A program made the translations under genes and the position numbers. 64,000 nt of DNA. Origin: Paenibacillus_L residui (lineage in GTDB: Bacteria > Bacillota > Bacilli > Paenibacillales > NBRC-103111). A model generated the notes under the pieces. That model saw only the letters and a list, made by a program, of their open reading frames with translations, searched no databases and was not told the origin of the DNA. The number at the start of each line of letters is the position of its first letter. Position 1 is the stretch's first letter. Of this stretch, positions 31,870 through 40,251 are shown piece by piece. The stretch spans positions 1-64,000 of the forward strand of contig NZ_JBHTIU010000100.1 in NCBI RefSeq assembly GCF_042677205.1, given 5' to 3'.

Positions 31870-33753
31870 CTAGGCTCTGACTTTTTTGCGGGGCAGCATG
31901 GCCTGAATTTGCAGCGCGATATTTTCGGGAGTGAGCCCGACCTCTGTCCGCTGTTCAGCAATGCTTCCATGCTCTACAAAATAATCCGGCACTCCGATCG
32001 GCTTAATCTGCATTCCATAAATACCTTTATTCGCATAGAACTCGAGCACCGCACTTCCGAAGCCGCCCATTGCTGCGCCTTCTTCCATAGTGATCAAGTT
32101 GACCCGCTCTTTGGCCAATTGCAGCAGCATTGCTTCATCCAAAGGCTTGATGAAGCGGGCGTTAATTACACGCACATTCATCCCTTGCGGCTTCAACAGC
32201 TCAGCCGCCTGCTCGGCAAGCTGCACCATCGGTCCAACCGCGAGAATGGCGTAACCGGCACCTTCCCTTACGACTTCCCACGTCCCTATCGGTATGGGCT
32301 TCATCTGCTCATCCATCGCCACTCCCAGACCATTGATCCTCGGATAGCGTACAGCAATCGGCCCCTCGTTGTACTCAATGGCTGTTTTCAGCATATGGCG
32401 CAATTCATTCTCGTCCTTGGGCATCATCAGCACCATATTCGGAATGCTTCTTAAATAAGCAATATCATACACACCTTGATGGGTTTCCCCATCGGGTCCA
32501 ACGAACCCCGCACGGTCAATAGCGAAGGCGACGTTCAGATTTTGCCGGCAAATATCGTGCACCACCTGGTCATACGCTCTCTGCAGGAAGGTCGAATAGA
32601 CCGCGAATACCGGCTTCATTCCTTCACCCGCCAGAGCCCCGCAGAGGGTGGCGGCATGCTGCTCGGCGATACCGACATCAATCATCCGGTTTGGAAAACG
32701 TTCAGCGAATTTAAGCAGACCGGAGCCAGCCGACATCGCGGGAGTCACCGCAATAATCCGGGAATCCTGTTCTGCCAGCTCGATAAGCGTACTGCCGAAC
32801 ACTTCGGTATACATTGGCGGACCTACCGATTTCAGCATCTGGCCGGACTCGATTTTGTAAGGGCTCGCTCCGTGCCAAGCCTGAGAGTTGGCCTCCGCCG
32901 GCTTGTAGCCTTTGCCCTTAATGGTAACGACATGCAGCAAGACGGGACCATCCACCTTATCCGCCTGCTGGAACGAATCCAACAGAAGAGGAAGGTTATG
33001 CCCGTCAATCGGCCCCATATAAGTGAAGCCCAGCTCCTCAAAAAGCACTCCGTTCACTAACAAATATTTGAAGCTGTCTTTTATTTTCTCGGCTTTCTTG
33101 GCCAAAGAATCCCCGATGGCGGGAATTTTCTTTAATATATTCTCGACCTCTTCCTTGGCCTTCTTGTAATGCTTATCCGATCGAATCCGGCTCAAATAAT
33201 TATGAATAGCGCCGACATTCGGAGCAATGGACATTTCATTGTCATTCAGGACAACGATCATCCTCTTCTTCTCATGACCGATATGATTCATGGCTTCCAG
33301 GGCCATACCCCCGGTCATAGCTCCGTCTCCGATAACGGCGATAATTTTATTATCCTCGCCCTTCAAATCCCGGGCAACCGCCATCCCCATAGCAGCGGAC
33401 AGAGAGGTGCTGCTGTGGCCGGCCTCCCATACATCGTGCTCGCTTTCGGATTTTTTGACAAAGCCGCACAAGCCCTTGTACTTGCGCAGGGTATGGAATT
33501 GATCCTTGCGTCCGGTCAATATCTTATGTACGTAGGACTGGTGGCCTACGTCGTAAATAAATTTGTCTTTCGGGCTATCAAACAAATAGTGCATCGCCAG
33601 CGTAAGCTCAACAACACCCAAGTTTGGGGCGAGGTGGCCCCCGGTGACCGAAAGCTTTTCAATTAAAAATTGACGGATTTCATCGGCCAAAATTTCCAAT
33701 TCAGCTACGGACAGCCTCTTTAAATCTTCAGGCTGATTCACTAGTTCGAGCAC
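31870..33753 (-). CDS. dxs: 1-deoxy-D-xylulose-5-phosphate synthase
   Basis: Dxs condenses pyruvate and glyceraldehyde-3-phosphate, the first step of the MEP isoprenoid pathway. The 627-residue enzyme has DVGHQSYVHK, the thiamine-diphosphate motif GDGAMTGGMALEAMN, the catalytic Glu region (VGIAEQHAATLCGALA) and DRAGFVGPDGETHQG. Length is normal. The start is GTG, 7 nt after GAGGG, and overlaps the end of oapA by 26 nt. It supplies IPP/DMAPP for IspA encoded upstream in the same operon. Confidence 0.97.
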   Translation of the reverse strand: MLELVNQPEDLKRLSVAELEILADEIRQFLIEKLSVTGGHLAPNLGVVELTLAMHYLFDSPKDKFIYDVGHQSYVHKILTGRKDQFHTLRKYKGLCGFVKKSESEHDVWEAGHSSTSLSAAMGMAVARDLKGEDNKIIAVIGDGAMTGGMALEAMNHIGHEKKRMIVVLNDNEMSIAPNVGAIHNYLSRIRSDKHYKKAKEEVENILKKIPAIGDSLAKKAEKIKDSFKYLLVNGVLFEELGFTYMGPIDGHNLPLLLDSFQQADKVDGPVLLHVVTIKGKGYKPAEANSQAWHGASPYKIESGQMLKSVGPPMYTEVFGSTLIELAEQDSRIIAVTPAMSAGSGLLKFAERFPNRMIDVGIAEQHAATLCGALAGEGMKPVFAVYSTFLQRAYDQVVHDICRQNLNVAFAIDRAGFVGPDGETHQGVYDIAYLRSIPNMVLMMPKDENELRHMLKTAIEYNEGPIAVRYPRINGLGVAMDEQMKPIPIGTWEVVREGAGYAILAVGPMVQLAEQAAELLKPQGMNVRVINARFIKPLDEAMLLQLAKERVNLITMEEGAAMGGFGSAVLEFYANKGIYGMQIKPIGVPDYFVEHGSIAEQRTEVGLTPENIALQIQAMLPRKKVRA

Positions 33754-34366
33754 GTTTATTCCCTCGCTTCCCGTTGAGTGATTTGCGCTTCCGCTTTTTC
33801 GGGTTAAAGAATCGAATCTTCAGATGACGCTCCAGATAATAGAATAATTTCCCGATCATGAGCACGATATCCGTTGAATAATGGATAGCAAACGATTTAC
33901 CCATCGCTTTGCCGCCGACGGTCAAGGCCGAAACCAATGCCGTAAAAACTACGCTGACCGCAATGCTTAGCGCCTGGCTGCTGCTCCCGATGTTGCCCAT
34001 CAGCTTGATCACGACAACTGCGGATGCCGCACCGCTAATCACCCCGGATATATCCCCTACAACGTCATTACAAAAGTTCGAAAACCGATCCGCATTGCGG
34101 ACAATGTATATGGAATGCTTAGAACCCCTGACCCGTTCCGATGCCATTCCGTGAAAAGGGGCCTCACTGGCCGCCGCGGCAGCCAAGCCCAATATATCAA
34201 AAAAGACTCCGATCAGAACCAGCACTAAAACAATAATCATCCCGACGCCCCAGGAAACTCCTTCGAGAACAGATGTCGAGGTAACCGTAAACAGGCTGGC
34301 CAGAAGGAAGGTGACAACCGATATAAAAATACTCCATTTCATGGAGTGCCTTAACGAATATTTCAT
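33728..34366 (-). CDS. oapA: OLE-associated membrane protein OapA (DUF21-like)
   Basis: OapA forms a membrane-bound complex with the OLE RNA, linked in Bacillus (Alkalihalobacillus) halodurans to tolerance of short-chain alcohols and cold. This 212-residue protein has about four membrane helices (roughly 8-28, 32-58, 108-130, 135-155), a cytoplasmic loop after AAAAASEAPFHGMASERVR that resembles the DUF21 core, and a very basic C-terminal tail (KKRKRKSLNGKRGNKRAR) fit for RNA contact. It lies between the OLE-like RNA and dxs, the order reported for OLE loci. The start is uncertain: ATG 34366 has GGGAG 14 nt ahead; ATGs at 34387 and 34342 are alternatives. A cation transporter subunit is the competing reading of DUF21. 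Confidence 0.82.
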   Translation of the reverse strand: MKYSLRHSMKWSIFISVVTFLLASLFTVTSTSVLEGVSWGVGMIIVLVLVLIGVFFDILGLAAAAASEAPFHGMASERVRGSKHSIYIVRNADRFSNFCNDVVGDISGVISGAASAVVVIKLMGNIGSSSQALSIAVSVVFTALVSALTVGGKAMGKSFAIHYSTDIVLMIGKLFYYLERHLKIRFFNPKKRKRKSLNGKRGNKRARTSESA

Positions 34367-34389
34367 TATTCGAAAACCGTCTCCCATTC

Positions 34390-35042
34390 CATGGATTGGA
34401 GTGGCAGCTTCTTGAGTAAACGCTGTGGCTTAGGTCCAGTAGGTTTTCCCAGACAAGTCTCCCTGTCGTCGCCGACAGGGCGGTTTCCCTTTATGCCTGT
34501 CTTGACGCCGTCACCGACCGCCAGACTGGATTACCACTTAGTCCACACTATAATCCCCAAAAAGCCTCACGAAAGTGAACAGTCTAGGAGTTTTCCTCAG
34601 CAGTCCTTAACCATTCCTTAGCCTCTTTTGCAAGCCAGATTTCATACAGCATCCAGCCACTGTTTTTTTGGCCGAAAAAACAGTGTCCTACTTTCTGTAA
34701 TCCCCTCTGACTCACTCAAGGCAGGCTACGCTGCACGCAAGCCGTTTTAGTATACATGGGCTGACCGCCCTGATACAAGTGAGGCTCGCCTTTGCAGGTT
34801 CATACCCCAAGCCGTAGCCGAGCGCACGGTGGCGCAAAAGCCACGAACTTGGGCCTCCGCGGAAGTAGGGTCAACGCCCACATGCCTTTGTGGATCGCCC
34901 TCCAACCTTAACTCCCAGCATCAGCCCCCAACTGGGCGTTAGAAGCCAACACCAGGAACTTCATCGATGTGCCCTTTGGCGAATTTTTAGGCCCGCCCTC
35001 AGAAATGGTAGACTGACTAGAATACTGCGCCACCCTATAATG
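34390..35042 (-). ncRNA. ole: OLE RNA (ornate large extremophilic RNA)
   Basis: A 650-nt block without a believable reading frame, between ispA and oapA on the transcribed minus strand. OLE RNAs are about 600-nt, highly structured RNAs that sit exactly here in Firmicutes and bind OapA at the membrane. Visible structure, 5' to 3': a CCAAG...CTTGG stem (34811-34857) enclosing GTGGC-TTTTGC-GCCAC; an 11-bp CACTGTTTTTT hairpin (34658-34685); and CCCTGTCG-GCGA-CGACAGGG (34461-34480), an 8-bp stem with a GNRA tetraloop. ATCCAGT (about 34530) can pair with ACTGGA (about 34437). Own promoter at 35049-35078. The ends are estimates. Identity rests on synteny, size and structure, not on alignment. Confidence 0.85.
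34461..34480 (-). other. Perfect 8-bp hairpin with GCGA tetraloop in OLE RNA
   Basis: Stem CCCTGTCG / CGACAGGG closed by GCGA, in the 3' third of the RNA. GNRA loops commonly make tertiary contacts. Confidence 0.7.
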
Positions 35043-35048
35043 ACTACC

Positions 35049-35078
35049 ATTATAGCACAGGAGTCAAATCCTTCTCAA
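35049..35078 (-). promoter_or_regulatory. Extended -10 promoter of the OLE RNA
   Basis: TTGAGA (35073-35078), 18-nt spacer, TG-C-TATAAT (-10 at 35049-35054) on the minus strand, in the 107-nt gap after ispA. A start near 35042 gives a transcript of about 650 nt before oapA. Confidence 0.7.
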
Positions 35079-35149
35079 TGGAAGCCTTCTTACAGAAAAA
35101 TGGGGTATCCGTCCAAATAAGCGCAAATCTCCTGCGTAAAGCGCTTCTA

Positions 35150-36055
35150 TCAATAATCGCGCTGCATTAAATAATCGGCAAGATCATTCAACCGCTCGGG
35201 ATGAACGAAGCCTGCGGAAGCGATCGCTTGCTTCCCTTCTTCCGTGAGCTTCTCCACTCTCCGCCGCGAGGCCTCAAGGCCGATAAGATACGGATAGGTC
35301 ACCTTCTGCTGCTTCTCGTCGCTGTTGACCGATTTGCCCAGCTTCTTCTCGTCGCCGGTAATATCAAGAATATCGTCCTGAATTTGAAAGGCCAGCCCGA
35401 TCTTGTATCCGAATCGTTCCAGGGCAGTCAATTGTTCCGCATTGGCTCCCCCGAGAATCCCTCCCGCTTTGAGCGAAAATACAATCAAGTCCCCGGTCTT
35501 ATGCCTATGGATACCGTCCAGCTCTTCTTGCTTGGTCAACCCCTGCTCACCGAGCATATCGGCCACTTGTCCGCCTACCATCCCCTTGGGCCCTGCCAGC
35601 TCGGACAGCATTTCGATAATGGCGAGAGCCCGTTCAGCGGGAACCTCGGCTCTGCGGGACACTTGGGCAGCTGTGTAGAACGCATGCGTAAGCAGAGCAT
35701 CCCCGGCAAGAATAGCCATGGCTTCCCCGTAGACCTTATGGTTCGTCAGCTTGCCCCGGCGGTAATCATCGTTATCCATTGCCGGCAGATCGTCATGGAT
35801 CAGCGAATAGGTATGGATCATCTCGACGGCACAAGCAACAGGCAAAGCCGTCTCGGCTTCGCCTCCCAGCGCCTCCACAGCCGCCATCATGAGAACAGGC
35901 CGCAGCCTTTTGCCTCCGGCCAGAAGCGAATACATGACCGCTTCCCGCAGGGTGTCCGGTATTTCCCATTCTTCGGGAATCGAACGTTTAAGCTCCTGCT
36001 CCACCGATGCAGCCGAGGCTTTAATATACTGCTGGATATTTAGAGTTCGGTTCAA
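35150..36055 (-). CDS. ispA: Farnesyl diphosphate synthase family polyprenyl synthetase
   Basis: IspA adds IPP units to DMAPP to make geranyl/farnesyl diphosphate, the precursor of undecaprenol and quinones. The 301-residue protein has the two Asp-rich motifs LIHDDLPAMDND and FQIQDDILD, KRLRPVL and the KLTNHKVYGEAMAILAGD segment. The start is TTG, overlapping the xseB stop (TTGA) and 7 nt after AAGGTGA. With xseA and xseB upstream and the OLE RNA, oapA and dxs downstream, it is part of the classic OLE operon. Confidence 0.95.
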   Translation of the reverse strand: MNRTLNIQQYIKASAASVEQELKRSIPEEWEIPDTLREAVMYSLLAGGKRLRPVLMMAAVEALGGEAETALPVACAVEMIHTYSLIHDDLPAMDNDDYRRGKLTNHKVYGEAMAILAGDALLTHAFYTAAQVSRRAEVPAERALAIIEMLSELAGPKGMVGGQVADMLGEQGLTKQEELDGIHRHKTGDLIVFSLKAGGILGGANAEQLTALERFGYKIGLAFQIQDDILDITGDEKKLGKSVNSDEKQQKVTYPYLIGLEASRRRVEKLTEEGKQAIASAGFVHPERLNDLADYLMQRDY

Positions 36056-36306
36056 ACTGATTCACCTTCATCCATTTCCGCTAGAAAAGGCTTCTTGCCT
36101 ATCGTGCCGTTCTCCTCCACCAGCATCTCGATTTTGCGTTCGATCTGGTCCAGCTTTTGGCTGCACATCCGGGACATCTCCATCCCTTCCTGAAATAAGC
36201 CAATCGCTTTCTCAAGCGGCACATCTCCATTTTCCAACTGGGTTACGATTTCCTCCAGCTTATCCATCGCTTGCTCGAAGCTAAGCTCCGTTTTGTCCGT
36301 TGTCAT
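36052..36306 (-). CDS. xseB: Exodeoxyribonuclease VII small subunit
   Basis: XseB binds XseA to form the single-strand-specific exonuclease VII. The 84-residue protein contains the family helix SFEQAMDKLEEIVTQLENGD followed by VPLEKAIGLFQEGM. Start: ATG at 36304-36306 behind GGAGGAAAGG, overlapping the end of xseA. It ends over the TTG of ispA, so the three genes are tightly coupled. Confidence 0.95.
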   Translation of the reverse strand: MTTDKTELSFEQAMDKLEEIVTQLENGDVPLEKAIGLFQEGMEMSRMCSQKLDQIERKIEMLVEENGTIGKKPFLAEMDEGESV

Positions 36307-37654
36307 CGTTCCTTTCCTCCATCCCCCATACATGGCAATCCAATTGTCCGTCCGTCAACCTTACTTTCACTATATCCCCGGGCTGCACGCTCCGAATCGA
36401 TTTGATCAACCGCTTCTCCTGTTCGTCATAGACCAGACTGTATCCGCGCTGCATAATTTTCAGCGGGCTTAGAGAATCCAACTGTCGCAGTTGGGATTCG
36501 AACCGGCTTCGCTCCATCCGGTACATCACCTGCATAGCCTGGACCATGCGCTTGTACGAGTCCGCTGTTCGCCTGCGGGCATATTCCGCTTGCCGCTTGG
36601 GATTATAGCCGCTGATAGCCTGTTCCAGACGGGACTGCTTCCTCCTGGCTTCGGACAATCGCTGCTGAATGCGGAATTGCAGTTGTTCCTTAAGCCTGTC
36701 CAAGCGCTCCGCCGGCTGCTGGAGCTGCTTGAGCGGATTCGTAAGAACCTGGGACCGGTTAATCCGGTCGAGTCTTTCGCGCTGCTCCTGAAGCATTCGG
36801 TACAATCCGCGACGCAGCCGATGAACCGAATAATGAAGCTGCTGCTTCAGTTCCATATGATGGGGAACCGCCAGTTCTGCCGCCGCGGTAGGCGTTGCCG
36901 CCCTCAGATCGGCAACGAAATCGGCTATCGTAAAATCCGTCTCATGCCCAACCGCGGATATAACGGGAATTTCCGAGGCGTAAATGCTGCGGGCGACGAT
37001 CTCTTCATTGAAGGCCCACAGCTCCTCTAGCGAACCGCCCCCTCGCCCGACGATGAGCACGTCAACCTCCCTTGTCCGGTTGAATGTCTCAATCGCTTTG
37101 ACGATCGAGGGTGCCGCCTGCTTTCCCTGGACAAGCACCGGGTATAATTGTACCGGCACCGAAGGGAGCCTCCGCTGCAAGGTGGTCATAATATCCCGGA
37201 CGGCTGCCCCGGTGGGCGAAGTCACTACCCCGATGGCCCGGGGAAAACGGGGAATCGGCCTCTTGCGCGACGCCGCGAATAAACCCTCGGCTTCCAGCTT
37301 CTTCTTCAACTGTTCAAAGGCAAGATACAAGTTTCCTATCCCGTCGGGCTGCATCTGATTGATATAAAACTGGTACTGGCCGTCTCTTTCATAAATGGAG
37401 ATACTCCCTCTCGCCAGCACCCTCATCCCTTCCTTGGGAACGAAGGACAGCCTTTGGTTGTGGGAGTTGAACATAATGCTCTTTACCCGGCTTTGGGCGT
37501 CTTTAAGCGTAAAATACATGTGCCCGCTCGAATGGTGGGTAAAGTTCGAAATTTCTCCTCTTACCCAAACATTTTGCAGCCGCTCATCGCCTTCCAGTGT
37601 CACCTTGATATGCCGGGTAAGATCTTTTACAGAAAATATCGTATCCCGGTTCAT
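36281..37654 (-). CDS. xseA: Exodeoxyribonuclease VII large subunit
   Basis: The catalytic subunit degrades single-stranded DNA in both directions. The 457-residue protein has an N-terminal OB fold (VWVRGEISNFTHHSSGHMYF), the catalytic core with GVVTSPTGAAVRDI and VGRGGGSLEELWAFNEE, and a long C-terminal coiled coil (about 270-390). The start at MNRDTIFSVKDLT is supported by AAAGGTGA; the longer frame up to 37750 would overlap folD and lacks a site. It follows folD by 17 nt. Confidence 0.95.
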   Translation of the reverse strand: MNRDTIFSVKDLTRHIKVTLEGDERLQNVWVRGEISNFTHHSSGHMYFTLKDAQSRVKSIMFNSHNQRLSFVPKEGMRVLARGSISIYERDGQYQFYINQMQPDGIGNLYLAFEQLKKKLEAEGLFAASRKRPIPRFPRAIGVVTSPTGAAVRDIMTTLQRRLPSVPVQLYPVLVQGKQAAPSIVKAIETFNRTREVDVLIVGRGGGSLEELWAFNEEIVARSIYASEIPVISAVGHETDFTIADFVADLRAATPTAAAELAVPHHMELKQQLHYSVHRLRRGLYRMLQEQRERLDRINRSQVLTNPLKQLQQPAERLDRLKEQLQFRIQQRLSEARRKQSRLEQAISGYNPKRQAEYARRRTADSYKRMVQAMQVMYRMERSRFESQLRQLDSLSPLKIMQRGYSLVYDEQEKRLIKSIRSVQPGDIVKVRLTDGQLDCHVWGMEERNDDNGQNGA

Positions 37655-37671
37655 GTTCACCTTTCGCTTGT

Positions 37672-38529
37672 CTAGGCTTGAGATGCCTTGTTCTTGGCGG
37701 CCTGCAGCGTATTCTGCAGCAGCATGGTAATCGTCATGGGTCCGACACATCCGGGTACGGGAGTAATATAGCCCGCCACTTGCGCGGCATCATCGTAATG
37801 AACATCTCCCGTCAGCTTTCCGTTATCCAGACGGTTCATGCCGACGTCAATGACTACGGCCCCCGGTTTGATATGTCTGGCCTCTATCATCTGCGCCCGG
37901 CCCACGGCAACAACCAGAATGTCGGCCTGCTTCGTTATTTCCTCCATATTCGGAGTACGGGAATGGCAGACGGTAACCGTTGCATTCTCGCGCAATAACA
38001 GCATCGCCATAGGCTTGCCGACAATATTGCTGCGGCCCACTACGACGGCGTGCTTACCTTCGATCGAAATACCGATCTTCTTCAAAACCTCGATAACCCC
38101 CGCAGGCGTACACGGAAGCATTCCCGGCTTGCCGATCATCAGGTTGCCTACATTGACGGGATGGAAGCAATCGACATCCTTGTCCGGCGATATGGCGTCA
38201 ATGACTGCGTCTTCGTTAATATGAGCAGGCAGCGGAAGCTGCACCAGAATTCCGTGAATATGGCTGTCTGCATTAAGCTTCCCGATTAATTGCAATAGCT
38301 CCGATTGACTCGTTTCGGCCGGAAGCCGGTAGACCTCGGAATGAATTCCGACATCCGCGCAGGACTTCGCCTTATTCCTAACATAAACGGCAGAAGCCGG
38401 GTCGTCCCCAACAAGCACAACCGCCAATCCGGGCTGGATTCCTTTATCCTTCAAGCTCTGAACCTCTTGTGAAATTTGCTCGCGGATTTCAGCCACGATC
38501 TGTTTTCCGTTAATTCTCTCCGCTGCCAT
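37672..38529 (-). CDS. folD: Bifunctional methylenetetrahydrofolate dehydrogenase/cyclohydrolase
   Basis: FolD interconverts 5,10-methylene- and 10-formyl-tetrahydrofolate using NADP. The 285-residue protein has VRNKAKSC (catalytic Lys), ILVQLPLPAHI, the PCTPAGV loop, and the NADP site VVGRSNIVGKPMAMLLL, then VDVGMNR and PGCVGPMTITML. Complete and of normal length. It begins the folD-xseA-xseB-ispA run, about 107 nt after nusB. Confidence 0.97.
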   Translation of the reverse strand: MAAERINGKQIVAEIREQISQEVQSLKDKGIQPGLAVVLVGDDPASAVYVRNKAKSCADVGIHSEVYRLPAETSQSELLQLIGKLNADSHIHGILVQLPLPAHINEDAVIDAISPDKDVDCFHPVNVGNLMIGKPGMLPCTPAGVIEVLKKIGISIEGKHAVVVGRSNIVGKPMAMLLLRENATVTVCHSRTPNMEEITKQADILVVAVGRAQMIEARHIKPGAVVIDVGMNRLDNGKLTGDVHYDDAAQVAGYITPVPGCVGPMTITMLLQNTLQAAKNKASQA

Positions 38530-38636
38530 TCATTTTCCTCCTTAGTGTCAAGGGTTTTCCTAATTTCAGTTTAACCTTTTGAGCGGGTAGTGTAAAGGCG
38601 AAAAATAAGAAGGAAAACTAGCTGAATGTTCGTGTT

Positions 38637-39089
38637 TTATTGTAAATTCACTTTGATTTGATCGACTTCGCGAATCATCTGTCCGAGAACCCCGTTAACG
38701 AATTTGCCCGATTCCTCACTGCCGAAGTGCTTGGCCAGTTCAATCGCCTCGTTGACGACAACCTTCGCCGGTACGTCGTCCCGGTAAATCATTTCGTAGG
38801 TGGCCAGACGCAGTATTTCTCGGTCCACCTTCGAAAGCCGGTCCATCTTCCAGCCTTTGATGTATTTCTCCAGCAGCCGGTCTATCTCCTCAAGACGGTT
38901 ATAGGTTCCATCCACCAGCTCCCGGATGTACTCGGTGCTGATCTCTTCATTAGTGACCTCCAGTCCGGCCTCATTCTCATGGACCGCCTCTTCGATGGCC
39001 ATCTGAATCGCTTCCCGTGAAGTGACCTCGTTCATTTGCATTTGATAAAGGCTCTGCAATGCTAATTCTCTGGCTAAGCGCCGTTTCAT
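38637..39089 (-). CDS. nusB: Transcription antitermination factor NusB
   Basis: NusB with NusE (S10) binds boxA in rRNA leaders and prevents premature termination. The 150-residue all-helical protein shows the family start MKRRLARELALQSLYQMQMN and the later DRLSKVDREILRLATYEM and VVVNEAIELAKHFGSEESGK motifs. Ribosome site AGGAGGAAAATC before the ATG. Upstream lies remnant copy D of the terminator-bearing repeat. Confidence 0.96.
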   Translation of the reverse strand: MKRRLARELALQSLYQMQMNEVTSREAIQMAIEEAVHENEAGLEVTNEEISTEYIRELVDGTYNRLEEIDRLLEKYIKGWKMDRLSKVDREILRLATYEMIYRDDVPAKVVVNEAIELAKHFGSEESGKFVNGVLGQMIREVDQIKVNLQ

Positions 39090-39112
39090 TGATTTTCCTC
39101 CTGTGATCTAGG

Positions 39113-39150
39113 GTAAAAAAGCTCCTGACGGAACCTTTTCGAAGATGAAT
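39113..39150 (+). repeat. Dispersed intergenic repeat, copy D (hairpin end only)
   Basis: Only the terminal GGTAAAAAAGCTCCTGACGG plus AACCTTTTCGAAGATGAAT remains. On the minus strand it still reads as hairpin plus T-run, ahead of nusB. Confidence 0.7.
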
Positions 39151-39328
39151 TTGGCAGCTAAATTTCTGCGTTCAGCGGTTAAGCCTACTATACGTTCCGG
39201 TTATCCCGGCGGAATCCGAGCGGCCCCGTTAACCCTATTCCAATAAAGCTTCTGCCCCCGCGAAACCTCTGCCCAGGAAAGCTTCCTGCATGAAATCCAG
39301 GGCTATTTCCCCGGCTCTATCCAAAGCC

Positions 39329-39376
39329 AAAAAACCTGCAAGGAACAACCGGATCAGAGTAGTTGTCCTTTGCAGG
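39329..39376 (-). terminator. Terminator of the asp23-amaP-DUF2273 operon
   Basis: Nearly perfect 15-bp stem CCTGCAAAGGACAAC...GTTGTTCCTTGCAGG followed by six T on the minus strand, starting 5 nt after the DUF2273 stop. Confidence 0.9.
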
Positions 39377-39380
39377 AATT

Positions 39381-39608
39381 TTATCTGAACATTCTCCATC
39401 TTTCCGATAACCATTGCCAAAGGTTCCCCGCTTGCAGCCGAAGCTCCTTGAGATCGATTTTTTTTCCAACATAATACCCGATAAATACGATAAAAGCAAA
39501 AATCAGCATATCCCAGAAACCGACTATCAAATAAAGAATGCCGAGAATAATTCCGCCTAACGTTCCGATGACGGTCCCCGGACGATCCTCCAGCATCTGT
39601 TTAAACAT
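39381..39608 (-). CDS. DUF2273 small membrane protein
   Basis: A 75-residue protein with two closely spaced hydrophobic segments (about 12-31 and 33-50) starting MFKQMLEDRPGTVIGTLGG, the usual DUF2273 beginning. It always travels with amaP and Asp23-family genes and is thought to help anchor or assemble that envelope-stress complex. It starts 14 nt after amaP with a GGGGGG-type site and is closed by a strong terminator. Confidence 0.85.
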   Translation of the reverse strand: MFKQMLEDRPGTVIGTLGGIILGILYLIVGFWDMLIFAFIVFIGYYVGKKIDLKELRLQAGNLWQWLSERWRMFR

Positions 39609-39622
39609 CCCGGTACCCCCCT

Positions 39623-40183
39623 TTATTCAACCCGGCTTTTGAACGTTGGGGAGGACTGGACGATATTGGCCACATAGACCGAAACGATAGCTACCGGAAT
39701 TCCTGTGATTTCCTCCACATACTGCTTAACGGCTTGCTGGATCTCCTCGGTCATCTCGGGAATAGGCGTCTCGCCGTCGACGACCGTGCGCAATTCAATT
39801 TCAATCCCGGAATTGCTTACGCGCACTCTCGCACGCAAATCTCTGACCCCGCGGGTCCGGTTGGCGGATTTCAAAGCGAGGTTCTCAACCGTATCCAGCG
39901 ATATTCTAATATCTCCATAATCGGTTCTCTGATCAATGGAAGCCGCATTCGCTTGAGCCGGACGTACAGCTATGACAAATAGCCGGATGCTGATCAGAAT
40001 AACGACGACGAGCGTGGCGATCACTGCGGCGGCTGTCGGATATTCCGTATAGACCTGCTCTACGAATTTTTTGGTCGTCTCCATAGGAATAGCATTAAAC
40101 GTAGCTATCAGCATAACACTGGCCGCCACGATAATAAACAAACTGAATATAAACAATAACAATCGGTCGATGATTTTGGCCAC
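39623..40183 (-). CDS. amaP: Alkaline shock response membrane anchor AmaP
   Basis: AmaP anchors Asp23 to the membrane in Staphylococcus. The 186-residue protein has two N-terminal membrane helices (about 7-29 and 48-72) followed by an Asp23-like domain (DYGDIRISLDTVENLALKSA, TEEIQQAVKQYVEEITG). The start is GTG behind AAGGAGGG. An intercistronic hairpin between asp23 and amaP (40208-40232) may lower its expression relative to asp23. Confidence 0.88.
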   Translation of the reverse strand: MAKIIDRLLLFIFSLFIIVAASVMLIATFNAIPMETTKKFVEQVYTEYPTAAAVIATLVVVILISIRLFVIAVRPAQANAASIDQRTDYGDIRISLDTVENLALKSANRTRGVRDLRARVRVSNSGIEIELRTVVDGETPIPEMTEEIQQAVKQYVEEITGIPVAIVSVYVANIVQSSPTFKSRVE

Positions 40184-40207
40184 TGCGGCTTGTCCCTCCT
40201 TAAAGGA

Positions 40208-40232
40208 AACCCCCTGCTTGGAAGAGGGGGTT
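40208..40232 (-). terminator. Partial terminator between asp23 and amaP
   Basis: AACCCCC-N11-GGGGGTT followed by TCCTTT on the minus strand, in the 68-nt asp23-amaP gap. The weak T-run suggests attenuation, giving more Asp23 than AmaP. Confidence 0.55.
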
Positions 40233-40251
40233 AAAGTCGGTTTCAGCGGGC

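Larger units (their letters stand above)
39090..39380. other. nusB-DUF2273 intergenic region
   Basis: 291 bp with repeat remnant D (39113-39150) and the operon terminator (39329-39376). About 180 bp between them hold nothing recognisable; a 61-codon frame there runs through the terminator and is judged spurious. Confidence 0.55.

Noticed and set aside
34890..35120. 76-codon plus-strand frame in the OLE region
   Set aside because: Opposite to the transcribed strand, within the structured RNA and its promoter; no homology features.
39235..39420. Possible 61-residue protein upstream of nusB
   Set aside because: Its frame passes through a near-perfect terminator stem and into the end of DUF2273 with no ribosome site.
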